Part shown: one piece after another, positions 10,473 to 18,275 of the stretch | How positions within the stretch are numbered: the first letter of the stretch is position 1 | Layout: each line of letters starts with the position of its first letter | From: CAYXTW01 sp964452645 | GTDB taxonomy: Bacteria; Zixibacteria; MSB-5A5; GN15; PGXB01 | NCBI GenBank assembly: GCA_964452645.1 | Contig: CAYVMO010000004.1 | Coordinates: 1 to 64,000, forward strand | Length of the DNA stretch: 64,000 nucleotides | Direction: 5' to 3' | Program-made: the position numbers and the translations under genes | The notes under the pieces: generated by a model | What the model saw: only the letters and a program-made list of their open reading frames with translations | Told to the model about the DNA's origin: nothing | Database searches by the model: none

Positions 10473-10645
10473 TCAAAGCCGTTTGCCCGGGACGTTGCGC
10501 GGCTAAGCCCGTCGTGGCATGAATAATGTATTTTAAAAGTAAATTCTATTGATTCTGTTATTATAAAAATCAAGGATAAAATTATTACTGTCGCTATCCA
10601 TTCAGAATGGCACCCGTTTCAACTGCTTTGGTAGATCTTTGGAAA

Positions 10646-10909
10646 CTACCCAATCAACTTTTTCGCCGAGTTCTCTACATCATAACGCCCAGCCCCCGTT
10701 GTTTTGAATCTTACGAATTCTTCTTTGAGATTCGGTTGAGACCTAATTTGACGCATGACCACGGCCAGAGCTGCGGCATCGCTAGATGGAATTGATATTG
10801 CCGGTGTCTCTCTCGACATGAAACTCAAATATAATATTTCCGGGGAAATTAAAAATAATTCGCATACCACCTCGCGGGCTAACATGCGGCCTCTTACATA
10901 TTGTACCAC
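10646..10909 (-). pseudogene. Decayed GT4 glycosyltransferase C-terminus, copy 1
   Basis: The minus-strand translation reads DAAALAVVMRQIRSQP, then an ordered tail ending RYDVENSAKKLIG, which is the usual end of GT4 (group 1) glycosyltransferases: the adjacent-loop Ala/Leu helix followed by a YDVENSAKK-type helix. The frame breaks right after KKLIG. Nothing resembling the catalytic core is left upstream. Forty bases (10649-10688) are identical to a second relic at 13015-13054, while the rest has drifted. No promoter or start is needed to explain it; it is a remnant. Confidence 0.65.
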
Positions 10910-11101
10910 ACGAGCTTATAGTTTTATGAAATGGCCTTAAATAATGTCATATAAGCCAAATCTGAGCAGAAGGCCACCATAATCGTCGACCGCCGGCTGT
11001 AATCATTATAAATAAACGACTTACATGGAATATTTTGTTGTCACATTATTAGACATCAGTGGCACTAATATATTATTGCTTTACTCATCTAAAATACTCC
11101 A

Positions 11102-11263
11102 TCTGCTTTGGTTATTACCTGGCTGTCGCTTTGGCTGCGGGAGTGGCCGGGCATAACCGAGTCATCCAAACAACTTGATCAATGGATCGAATATTACGAC
11201 AAGAATTACCCACATTCGGCCTTGGGCTATTGCCCGCTGCCCCCGGGCCGAAGTAAGCTGTAG
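11102..11263 (+). pseudogene. C-terminal remnant of a DDE (IS3/IS481-like) transposase
   Basis: An open frame without start reads WIEYYDKNYPHSALGY near its end and stops with TAG at 11261-11263. The pattern W(I)xxYNxxxPHxALGY is the hallmark of the last segment of the integrase-core transposases of the IS3/IS481 type. No upstream catalytic core, second ORF or terminal inverted repeats are visible, so only the tail of an insertion sequence survives. It marks past transposition inside the relic-rich interval 10.5-13.4 kb. Confidence 0.65.
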
Positions 11264-11560
11264 CTTTAGCGTAAGACTTTTTTGAAATAAGCTCGACTAA
11301 TCGGGTGCAGTAAGATCTTCCGTTTCCCAACCAAAAGCTGGATACCTCCTTGACATAGCCTATAAATATCTTATATCTTGACAGGTGATAAGGACGGAAG
11401 ATAGTCATAAACAATCGGAGTAAATAATAAAAAATATTTCTTGTTATTTTCGGACTCGGTATTGGCGTATGACAATCCCGAAGAGGAAATCGCCGAGCAG
11501 AGATTGGGAAGCCCGGTTAAATCCGATCGTAACTCAATATACACATGAGGAGCGAAATAC
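11264..11560. other. Spacer with a short coding-like fragment
   Basis: No intact gene. A plus-strand open stretch ends with TGA at 11546-11548 and contains SDSVLAYDNPEEEIAEQRLG, which looks like real protein (possibly a secreted protein head after a short hydrophobic stretch). It has no supported start codon. Its stop overlaps the ribosome site of the following gene. Confidence 0.3.
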
Positions 11561-12817
11561 TTGGACGGAAGCGACTTCTCGGAGGGAGTTTATCCGTTGG
11601 ACCCATTGAGTAAGCTCACCGGCAGATTATTGGTCGTTCTGATGGCCGTTCTGATGACCATTGCCATCGTTTACATCTTCATCACCCGTGAGACATCCCA
11701 GTGGGACTTCCAAGCATACTATTGGGCTGCCCATGTCGATAATCAGGGGGGCGATCCCTATGATCATGATGCCATCAAACAGGCCGCCGGCACTGAAAAA
11801 GTACATGCCTTTCTTTATCCCCCTATAACGCTACCATTCTTCGGGCTGCTGGCGGACTTCCCCTATGAAACTGCGGCCTCCCTATGGTTAATCCTCAAGG
11901 TGGTTTTGCTGGTCCTGCTCCTTTACGTGTGGCGGAAACACTTTATGAAAAACGATCCGGCCTGGATGGCTTATCTGTTTATGATGCTCGCCCTCGGGGC
12001 ACCAATTATCTTCGATTTGCGCGCCGGCAACGCCTCCATCATAGAACAGACACTTCTCTGGTCCGGTTTCTACTTTCTCAAGGAAAAACGACCAGGGCCA
12101 TTCTGCGCCCTGGTGCTGGCGGCTTCTATCTTCAAATGGACGCCTATGGCCTTCCTGTTGCTCTTGCCATTGGTCAGGATTGAAAAGCGATGGTTTTATC
12201 TTGGGGTGTCGGCCGGCACTTTCCTGCTGACTCTGCTCGCCAACTACTTGCCTAACCCGGCAAGGTTTATACATTTCCTGGCTGCAGCCGTGCGGCTTGA
12301 CGAGCGCGGCTTTGACTCCAATCCCACCATACTGGCGCTCTTTAAGGACGGCGCCAGGTGGCTGGATCGCTTCGCGTTTCCGGAAGTCGTCACCGCCTGG
12401 CTGCCTATCATACTTTATGTGGCTGTCGTGGCCATGGTTCTGATACTGACTGCCAGACGCTTCAATCTCAAACGTATTCGTGAAAGAACCGATGAGATAA
12501 TCATACTGATATTCATGGCCAGTCTTGTGTATGCGCTGATAGTGCCACGTTTCAAGACATACTCATTCATCCTGGTTGTGCCCGCCGCCTTCTATATAAT
12601 TAGAAACATCCACCGGGATTACACAGTACTGCTACTGTTTATCATCCTGATTGTCGTCGGTATCCCGACTCTTCCCGGCCTACAGTACTTCGAACTTCTT
12701 CGGTTGTACTTCCCCACTTTCGCCGTTTACGGACTGTGGTCTTTGTGGTTGCTCTCTTTGAAACAAAATGGTCGACCGGACCGTCTAACAGCACCACCAA
12801 TCGACTCCGATATGTAG
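11561..12817 (+). CDS. GT87-like (DUF2029) polytopic membrane glycosyltransferase
   Basis: A 418-residue protein with about ten hydrophobic helices. The first spans about residues 22-45, followed by an extracytoplasmic loop with WDFQAYYWAA and an acidic DPYDHDA segment. The segment LRAGNASIIEQTLLW corresponds to the conserved region of GT87 polyprenol-phosphate-mannose-dependent mannosyltransferases. Such enzymes use lipid-linked sugars on the outer face of the inner membrane. The start is a TTG preceded 8 bp upstream by GAGGAG. It stands alone between relic genes, with no intact partners on its strand, so whether it still serves the polysaccharide cluster is unclear. Confidence 0.72.
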   Translation: MDGSDFSEGVYPLDPLSKLTGRLLVVLMAVLMTIAIVYIFITRETSQWDFQAYYWAAHVDNQGGDPYDHDAIKQAAGTEKVHAFLYPPITLPFFGLLADFPYETAASLWLILKVVLLVLLLYVWRKHFMKNDPAWMAYLFMMLALGAPIIFDLRAGNASIIEQTLLWSGFYFLKEKRPGPFCALVLAASIFKWTPMAFLLLLPLVRIEKRWFYLGVSAGTFLLTLLANYLPNPARFIHFLAAAVRLDERGFDSNPTILALFKDGARWLDRFAFPEVVTAWLPIILYVAVVAMVLILTARRFNLKRIRERTDEIIILIFMASLVYALIVPRFKTYSFILVVPAAFYIIRNIHRDYTVLLLFIILIVVGIPTLPGLQYFELLRLYFPTFAVYGLWSLWLLSLKQNGRPDRLTAPPIDSDM

Positions 12818-12837
12818 CTCATCCTGTCCCAAATATA

Positions 12838-12925
12838 TCCCCCCGATGTCAATATTTCCCGCAGTATTAAATCAGTTGGCATCACCGACCTATTTATATG
12901 AACATTTGCCCCGGTATCCGAGTAA
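12838..12925 (-). pseudogene. Scrap of a beta-helix protein gene related to the 6009-8708 gene
   Basis: About 88 bp match the region near 8440-8525 at nucleotide level, with shared blocks such as TTCCCGCAGTATTAAA and CATTTGCCCC/CGTTCGCCCC. On the minus strand both encode GANVH(I/V)N. The relic has lost the signal peptide and everything downstream. It sits just beyond the GT87-like gene and directly before glycosyltransferase relic 2, so a beta-helix plus glycosyltransferase pair once existed here. Confidence 0.6.
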
Positions 12926-12984
12926 AAATAATCATACACATAGAAATCCGGTTTTTATAATTGCTATTTCAAATCAGAGCCGAT

Positions 12985-13200
12985 TTAGCTGTTCTTAATA
13001 ATGTCCTGAAATAGCCCAATCAACTTTTTCGCCGAGTTCTCTACATCATAACGCTCAGCTGCTTTTGTTTTGGATTTAACAAATTATTCTTTGAGTTCCG
13101 GATGAGACATAATTCGAAGCATGGCCTCGGCCAGTGCTCAGGCATCGCCTGACGGGATTGATAATGCGGGCGTCCCTCGCGTCGTGCAAACTCAAACTAA
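12985..13200 (-). pseudogene. Decayed GT4 glycosyltransferase C-terminus, copy 2
   Basis: The minus-strand frame reads AEAMLRIMSHPELKE, an in-frame TAA, then AERYDVENSAKKLIGLF and a natural-looking end at 12985-12987. This is the conserved C-terminal helix pair of GT4 enzymes. It is paralogous to the relic at 10646-10909: 40 consecutive bases are identical, the remainder only moderately similar. The internal stop and missing catalytic domain make it a pseudogene. Confidence 0.65.
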
Positions 13201-13380
13201 AAGCCTTTCAGTGTAGTCAGGTTACGCCACCATCGGCGGAAGATGATGGAAAGCAATAGAACGTGCTGAAAGACCGCTAGTCCTGCCGCTACTGATAACC
13301 ATTCCAAAAGGCAAAATGGATGACCGCGCCTGACAAATAGAATCAAGGAATGATGCGAGCCAGGTCAGCGCTTCGAACTG

Positions 13381-14010
13381 TTATTCATCCTTTTGACCTA
13401 ATCGAAATTCCCTCACTGCGATCATTTCCGCATCCTCGGGAAGACTGGTACGCTTTCCGGTCGTCCATTCGGTCACTACATCGGGAATCGCCGTAATATG
13501 TAGTTTCTCGATCAGAACATTGGCCGGGAGGGGCATCGCTTCCGCCTGTCTCAATGCCTGTTCATAGCGCTCGCGATCAAAGTCTGATTCTCGAGGATTC
13601 CTCCAATCCCAGGTGCGCCCTTCTTTGAGAAACAGTCCAAGACCGAGATGTGATTTGGGATCGGAGCCGGGCTTCCCGGGTTCTTTTCTGTATTTCGCCA
13701 GATACCCGGTATACATTTCTTGATGCAGTCTCTTTATTTTATCTGTCCCCTCACTCAGGATAAGAAAAAGCCAGTGATCACGAGATCTGTAGAAGCCTCC
13801 CAGTTGGATTACGAATGGACTCCAATTGCTCGATACGCGTTTAACGTGGTCGGCCAGCAATTGTTCTTCCAGGTTGTTGGTGGCGGGGAAGCAAATGTCG
13901 ATATGCGGTTTGATCAAACGCCAGCTTGGATCAAAAGCTCTTCTTATTGAGTCGATTGACTCGGCCAGCGCCGAGTTGAGCTGCGGATAGATATCCACGG
14001 AATAGTACAT
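13381..14010 (-). CDS. 2H phosphoesterase / 2'-5' RNA ligase-like protein
   Basis: A 209-residue cytoplasmic protein whose beginning (MYYSVDIYPQLN), a strand ending PHIDICFP, and a second strand with SHLGLGLFL fit the bilobal 2H superfamily. The two histidines (His36 in HID, His121 in HLG) are in the right places, but the canonical H-x-T/S motifs are degenerate (HID and HLG), so activity is uncertain. The ATG is preceded by an AAGGA site about 8 bp upstream. The gene is about 220 bp from the P-type ATPase gene on the same strand; no functional link is evident. Confidence 0.55.
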   Translation of the reverse strand: MYYSVDIYPQLNSALAESIDSIRRAFDPSWRLIKPHIDICFPATNNLEEQLLADHVKRVSSNWSPFVIQLGGFYRSRDHWLFLILSEGTDKIKRLHQEMYTGYLAKYRKEPGKPGSDPKSHLGLGLFLKEGRTWDWRNPRESDFDRERYEQALRQAEAMPLPANVLIEKLHITAIPDVVTEWTTGKRTSLPEDAEMIAVREFRLGQKDE

Positions 14011-14234
14011 TCAGTTGTCCTTCCATTTGGATGGTTCGTCCGGTGCCAGCGACTCTCGGTCAAGTCCGCACCCACGAAGACAACGAGATATTCTCGTGTC
14101 TGTATTCTACGTCGATGGATTCTTCTGTCAACTAATATTTGCAGGCACCGCCTAATCTTGGGATTTAAAGCAACAAATATAGTAACCATCGGAAAGGAGT
14201 CTCCTGACTCCTGCCGATTCCCGGATTTCCGTCA

Positions 14235-16703
14235 TCAATTTGTGGCGAAACGTCTGATCATCACCACTTTCAGGGCATCATTAACAACAAGGCATACGAC
14301 CATTGCATAACAAAAAATCATCGACATCTGCCACCAGGGCAGGGGCATCAGTCCCGGAAGACCCGTCAGGGTCAGGATAGTGCCGATAAGCGAATCTGTT
14401 ATCAGGGCAGTCATGAGAGTACGGCTGGGCATAGTTGTCCAGAAGTGCTCGCGTTCGCGTGCCGACACGATGGAAAATACCGCCATGTAGAGCATGGTCA
14501 AGAAGCTGAAGGTGTTCAGCATATTTTCATTGGATGCCAGACCGAAATGCGACCATCCAATGTACAGGAGAAAGAGAGCTTCCAGAAGCATAGCCAATCC
14601 AAGCACTACCGATACCAGGATAAATCCCCCAATATTCCAGGTCTCCGGCTTCCCGGACGGTCGAACATGATCGGTGGCAAGAGATATCTTCGCGGAATCG
14701 GTCATAAAGGTCAGAAGCAGCATGGCAAAGGCAGAGATAATGAATTTGCCGGTCACTATGTAGGCAATGGATACCAGGGAAGCTTTCAGGATCGTCCGGC
14801 TGATCTTATTGATGATCCATGTCAGAAGGCGCTGGTAAATTGTTCGTCCCTGCTCGATGAGCGCCACAATATTCGTCAAACCCGGCGATGTCAGAACGAC
14901 ACTCGCGGCGCCTTTGGCAACATCGGAAGCGGTGCTGACAGCGATCCCAACTTCAGCCTGACGGAGAGCCGGAGCATCATTGACACCATCACCCGTCATG
15001 CCGACTATATGTCCTCTGGTCTGCAGGTCCTGCACCACCGTATATTTGTCTTCCGGATATATTTCTGCAAAACCATCATTTCCCCTTAAAAGATCAATCG
15101 CTTCATTATGGGATTGAGCACTTGCCGCCTTCAAGTCTGATATGCGCCGGATACCCGACAAACCGACGATGCGAGCGATTTCGCCGGCGACCGACAGCGC
15201 GTCGCCGGTGAGCATTTTAACCCTTAAGCCCAGGTTATGCAGGGTCTTGATGAGTGGTGCGGCGTCTGATCGAGGTGGATCATTCATGGTCACCAATCCG
15301 ACCAATGTGAGAGGGCCCATTTCGGGACCACGCGCCACCGCCAGAGTTCGATATCCCTTCAAGGCCGATTTGTCGACCAAATCTTCCAACGCCTTGATTG
15401 CCGGTGTCTTAAATTCGCAGACCTCTGCGATAGTCCGCACGGCACCTTTCATCACTCTCAGACGCTGCCCATTCTGTTCGATAATGGCCTCTGTCCGCCG
15501 GTTGTTGGCGTTAAATGGCGTGAATGACACCGGTGCAACCTCGGGAAAACGGTCAAAGATGTGATGTTCCTTCGCGGCGGCGAGAAATGCGAGGTCAATC
15601 GGGTCCTGGTTGGCTTCCTGCGATGCGAGAGCGCCCGCAAAAAGGACTTCAGCTTCAGTGTTGTTCTCGAACGGGATTACACCCGTTACAGACAAATTGT
15701 TCATCGTTATCGTGCCCGTTTTGTCCACACAGAGGACGTCCATTGTCGCAGCATCCTCGGCAGCGCTGAGACGGGTGACCAGCACACCGCGTTTTGCCAA
15801 TTCTCTCGACCCGATTGCCATGCTGACGGTAAACATTGCCGGAAGGGCAACCGGGACGGCGCTCATCAGCAGGACAAGCAGGAGCGGAACCATCTCAAGG
15901 ATAGGTGCTCTCCGAACAATCAACAATACTATTATCACACTCAGCAACACACCGATAACAATGAAAAGCCAGCGGACAACTTTACCCACGATATCCTCGA
16001 TATGGAGCCTCGGGCGCGCTTGTTGAACGAGTTCGGTAGTGCGTCCGAAGTACGTTTTCGTCCCGGTCAGTATTACAACGGCATCGCCTTCACCCCGCCG
16101 GACAAAGGAACCCGACGAAAGCACTTCGCCAGGTGCTTTGTCCACGTCCCGCGATTCACCGGTAAGCGCTGACTGATCAATGCTCAACGTTCCGTCCAGA
16201 AGCTTGATATCTGCCGGAATGATGTCGCCCGTGCGGACACGGACGATATCCCCGGGGACCAGTTCTCGAGCCGGGATGATCTTCCACCTCGCCTCGCGCA
16301 GGACACGCGCGCCGACTTGTAGATGACGGCGGAGCATCTCCACGACTCCCGCCGCTCGTCGCTCCTGCGTGAAACTCAGCACGGCATTGATTATCAACAA
16401 CGCGCTTACCATAATAAGGTCGGAGTATTTTTGAAGCACTGCTGACAGAATCATAATCAGCTCAAGCATCCACGCCGAAAGACCCCAGAATTTTCTAAGA
16501 AACGCGAGAACGGGGTGTCTTTTTTGTTCGGCCACAGTGTTGTAGCCATGTTCCTTTCTTAGTATCTCCACCTCATTGGAAGAAAGACCAGTCTCCGGAT
16601 TTACGTGGAGTACCGCAAGCGTATCAGAAATTGATGCGGATATGATGTCGGGCACGTTTCCTTTCCCCGATCGGGATTTCGATTTGTCAACTTTCACAGC
16701 CAC
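14235..16703 (-). CDS. Plasma-membrane H+-ATPase-type (P3A) P-type ATPase
   Basis: An 822-residue ion pump of the P-type IIIA (fungal/plant PMA-like) family. It has an N-terminal cation-ATPase cap, the actuator TGES (181-184), the membrane motif PVALP (284-288), the phosphorylation site DKTGT (Asp327), and the hinge MTGDGVND in the second half, followed by several C-terminal helices. The family exports protons at the expense of ATP; bacterial members occur scattered in anaerobes, acid-tolerant species and candidate phyla. A GTG is used as start. The length is normal and all motifs are intact, so it should be functional. The neighbours do not specify a pathway. Confidence 0.88.
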   Translation of the reverse strand: MAVKVDKSKSRSGKGNVPDIISASISDTLAVLHVNPETGLSSNEVEILRKEHGYNTVAEQKRHPVLAFLRKFWGLSAWMLELIMILSAVLQKYSDLIMVSALLIINAVLSFTQERRAAGVVEMLRRHLQVGARVLREARWKIIPARELVPGDIVRVRTGDIIPADIKLLDGTLSIDQSALTGESRDVDKAPGEVLSSGSFVRRGEGDAVVILTGTKTYFGRTTELVQQARPRLHIEDIVGKVVRWLFIVIGVLLSVIIVLLIVRRAPILEMVPLLLVLLMSAVPVALPAMFTVSMAIGSRELAKRGVLVTRLSAAEDAATMDVLCVDKTGTITMNNLSVTGVIPFENNTEAEVLFAGALASQEANQDPIDLAFLAAAKEHHIFDRFPEVAPVSFTPFNANNRRTEAIIEQNGQRLRVMKGAVRTIAEVCEFKTPAIKALEDLVDKSALKGYRTLAVARGPEMGPLTLVGLVTMNDPPRSDAAPLIKTLHNLGLRVKMLTGDALSVAGEIARIVGLSGIRRISDLKAASAQSHNEAIDLLRGNDGFAEIYPEDKYTVVQDLQTRGHIVGMTGDGVNDAPALRQAEVGIAVSTASDVAKGAASVVLTSPGLTNIVALIEQGRTIYQRLLTWIINKISRTILKASLVSIAYIVTGKFIISAFAMLLLTFMTDSAKISLATDHVRPSGKPETWNIGGFILVSVVLGLAMLLEALFLLYIGWSHFGLASNENMLNTFSFLTMLYMAVFSIVSAREREHFWTTMPSRTLMTALITDSLIGTILTLTGLPGLMPLPWWQMSMIFCYAMVVCLVVNDALKVVMIRRFATN

Positions 16704-16925
16704 CGACTTTCAATTACTTCTATGAACGCCCAATTTTCGATTCCATAAAAATCCGCCTCATCCTGCATGCGATTAAAACAGTTGAATATCGCCCCTTCCT
16801 GTCTGAATATCAAGGATATTTAAAAGAGGAACCAGCTTCTCAATAGTGTGGAATCATCGATAATTCGGATCGGCGCGCAAAAAAAGCCCGGCCAGTTCCC
16901 CGGTGATTCACAACCCGAAACCACC

Positions 16926-17360
16926 TCATCCATTGGTGTATTCTTGCCGATGCGACATAAGCCGATAATCGAGTGAAAATGTTCCGGCCCCGACCCAAAG
17001 CAGAAAAAGCAATTCCAATAACATGGCGAAGTCGGTTCGCGCCTCATGGGCCATGGTCCAGAATCCCCTGTTAAACAGCATGGGAACTTTGGTTGTGAGA
17101 ACGGCTACGGAGATAGTCACAATGAGCGGAGTCGCCGCCACTCGTGTAAGCAATCCGATAACAATCAGCAGACCACACGTTATCTCGACGAATCCTACAA
17201 AAGGGGCAAAGAATTGCGGAGCCGGAATACCGATGACAATAAATCTCCCCACGCCAAGCGCATCAGGAAACAGAAATTTCTGCAAACCTTCTGAGAAAAA
17301 GTTGATTTCTGGCTCCGATCGACAAACCGATAGTATGATCCAATATAGTTTTTGCTGCAT
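16926..17360 (-). CDS. DoxX family membrane protein
   Basis: A 144-residue protein with four hydrophobic helices. The core from FFSEGLQKFLFPDALGVGRF through RTDFAMLLELLFLLWVGAG is characteristic of DoxX-like proteins. The first about 20 residues (MQQKLYWIILSVCRSEPEIN) are unlike the usual family start, in which a hydrophobic helix leads directly into FxSEGxQKF. A small indel near the 5' end may have altered the N-terminus. It overlaps by a few bases, head to head, with the open frame of the serine hydrolase gene. Function in the cell is not established for most of the family. Confidence 0.68.
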   Translation of the reverse strand: MQQKLYWIILSVCRSEPEINFFSEGLQKFLFPDALGVGRFIVIGIPAPQFFAPFVGFVEITCGLLIVIGLLTRVAATPLIVTISVAVLTTKVPMLFNRGFWTMAHEARTDFAMLLELLFLLWVGAGTFSLDYRLMSHRQEYTNG

Positions 17361-17447
17361 GCAGCCACTATTTCCATCTTGATTCTCTGCGCTATTAGGA
17401 TGATATTAAATATAAGTATGGAGACGCTAATAGGTTTGGTAAATCTG

Positions 17448-18149
17448 ATGAATAAAGGCCGGGATTATTTATCAATTTTCTTAATAATGATATTGGCAAT
17501 GATATTAACATTTTCCGGATGTCGGCTGATCGAAGATAGGCTGGATAATTATCTTAATGCCGCTCATGAATTATGGGGATTCAACGGATCGGTCTTGGTG
17601 GCCTGGAACGGACGCGTGATTCTCAGCAAAGGTTATGGCATGGCCGATAATACCTTTAATATTCCAAACACTCCCCAAACCAAATTTTTCATCGGTTCGA
17701 TTACCAAGCAATTTACTGCGGCGTGTATTATGATTTTGATAGAAAGAAACCTCCTGAAATTGGATGATCCGATTATTATGTATCTCCCTGATTATCCTCG
17801 CCCGAATGGTGACAAAATAACTATTCGGCATTTATTGACGCATACTTCCGGAATTCCGGATTATACGAATTTCCCTGAAGTAATCCTAAAGAGGACGCAG
17901 CCGTTAAGTACCGAATACTTGATCGATTTATTCAAAAATTGGCCATTAGAATTCGAACCGGGCAGCAAATTCAGTTACAGCAACTCGGGTTATCTTCTAC
18001 TGGGAGAAATTATCGAAAAAATCTCCGGCCAATCGTACGAAGCATTCCTGGAGCATGAAATTCTCAAACCGCTCGGAATGAACGACAGCGGCTATGCCCG
18101 GCGGGAGGCGGCGTACCCGAACCGCGCCAGCGGTTACACCGGAAGGTAA
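17448..18149 (+). CDS. Truncated class C beta-lactamase-like serine hydrolase lipoprotein
   Basis: The start at 17448 gives a hydrophobic N-terminus ending in a lipobox (LTFSGC, Cys25), so a membrane-anchored lipoprotein is expected. The frame is open back to 17352. The serine hydrolase signatures are present: SITK (Ser84, Lys87) and YSN (Tyr177-Asn179), with HTSGIPDY between. Relatives are penicillin-binding or esterase-like proteins of about 350-400 residues. This one stops after about 233 residues (RASGYTGR), before the third conserved element (HTG/KTG type). The break abuts a relic of another gene at 18193-18275, which points to a recombination or deletion endpoint. It is probably a pseudogene. 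Confidence 0.65.
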   Translation: MNKGRDYLSIFLIMILAMILTFSGCRLIEDRLDNYLNAAHELWGFNGSVLVAWNGRVILSKGYGMADNTFNIPNTPQTKFFIGSITKQFTAACIMILIERNLLKLDDPIIMYLPDYPRPNGDKITIRHLLTHTSGIPDYTNFPEVILKRTQPLSTEYLIDLFKNWPLEFEPGSKFSYSNSGYLLLGEIIEKISGQSYEAFLEHEILKPLGMNDSGYARREAAYPNRASGYTGR

Positions 18150-18192
18150 TTGAATAACTAAGGGAGTAGATGATCTTCTTGCAAGGATCTTG

Positions 18193-18275
18193 GTTCCGGG
18201 AAAGAGGAAATTAACGGTATCGTAATTCACCAGTGACGCCTGGAAACGCGGATGGTCGCGGAGAGATTCAATCAT
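18193..18275 (-). pseudogene. C-terminal tail relic of a kinase/TPR-type protein
   Basis: Directly after the stop of the Ser/Thr kinase gene (TAATG overlap) the minus strand encodes ESLRDHPRFQASLVNYDTVN. The string LRDHPRFQ-LL-KY is a frequent C-terminal ending of bacterial proteins with a kinase or TolB-like head and TPR tail. Only this ending remains. It suggests that the present kinase gene replaced or recombined with a related gene, leaving its last residues behind. Confidence 0.5.

Noticed and set aside
11888..12274. Minus-strand ORF within the GT87-like gene
   Set aside because: Polar, low-complexity shadow of a membrane-protein gene.
15561..16172. Long plus-strand open frame inside the P-type ATPase gene
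   Set aside because: Antisense to a fully conserved coding region with no ribosome site; composition is that of a reading-frame shadow.
17448..18149. The serine hydrolase as the beta-lactamase controlled by the BlaI-type repressor
   Set aside because: It is 30 kb away, truncated, and I see no copy of the dyad operator upstream of it.
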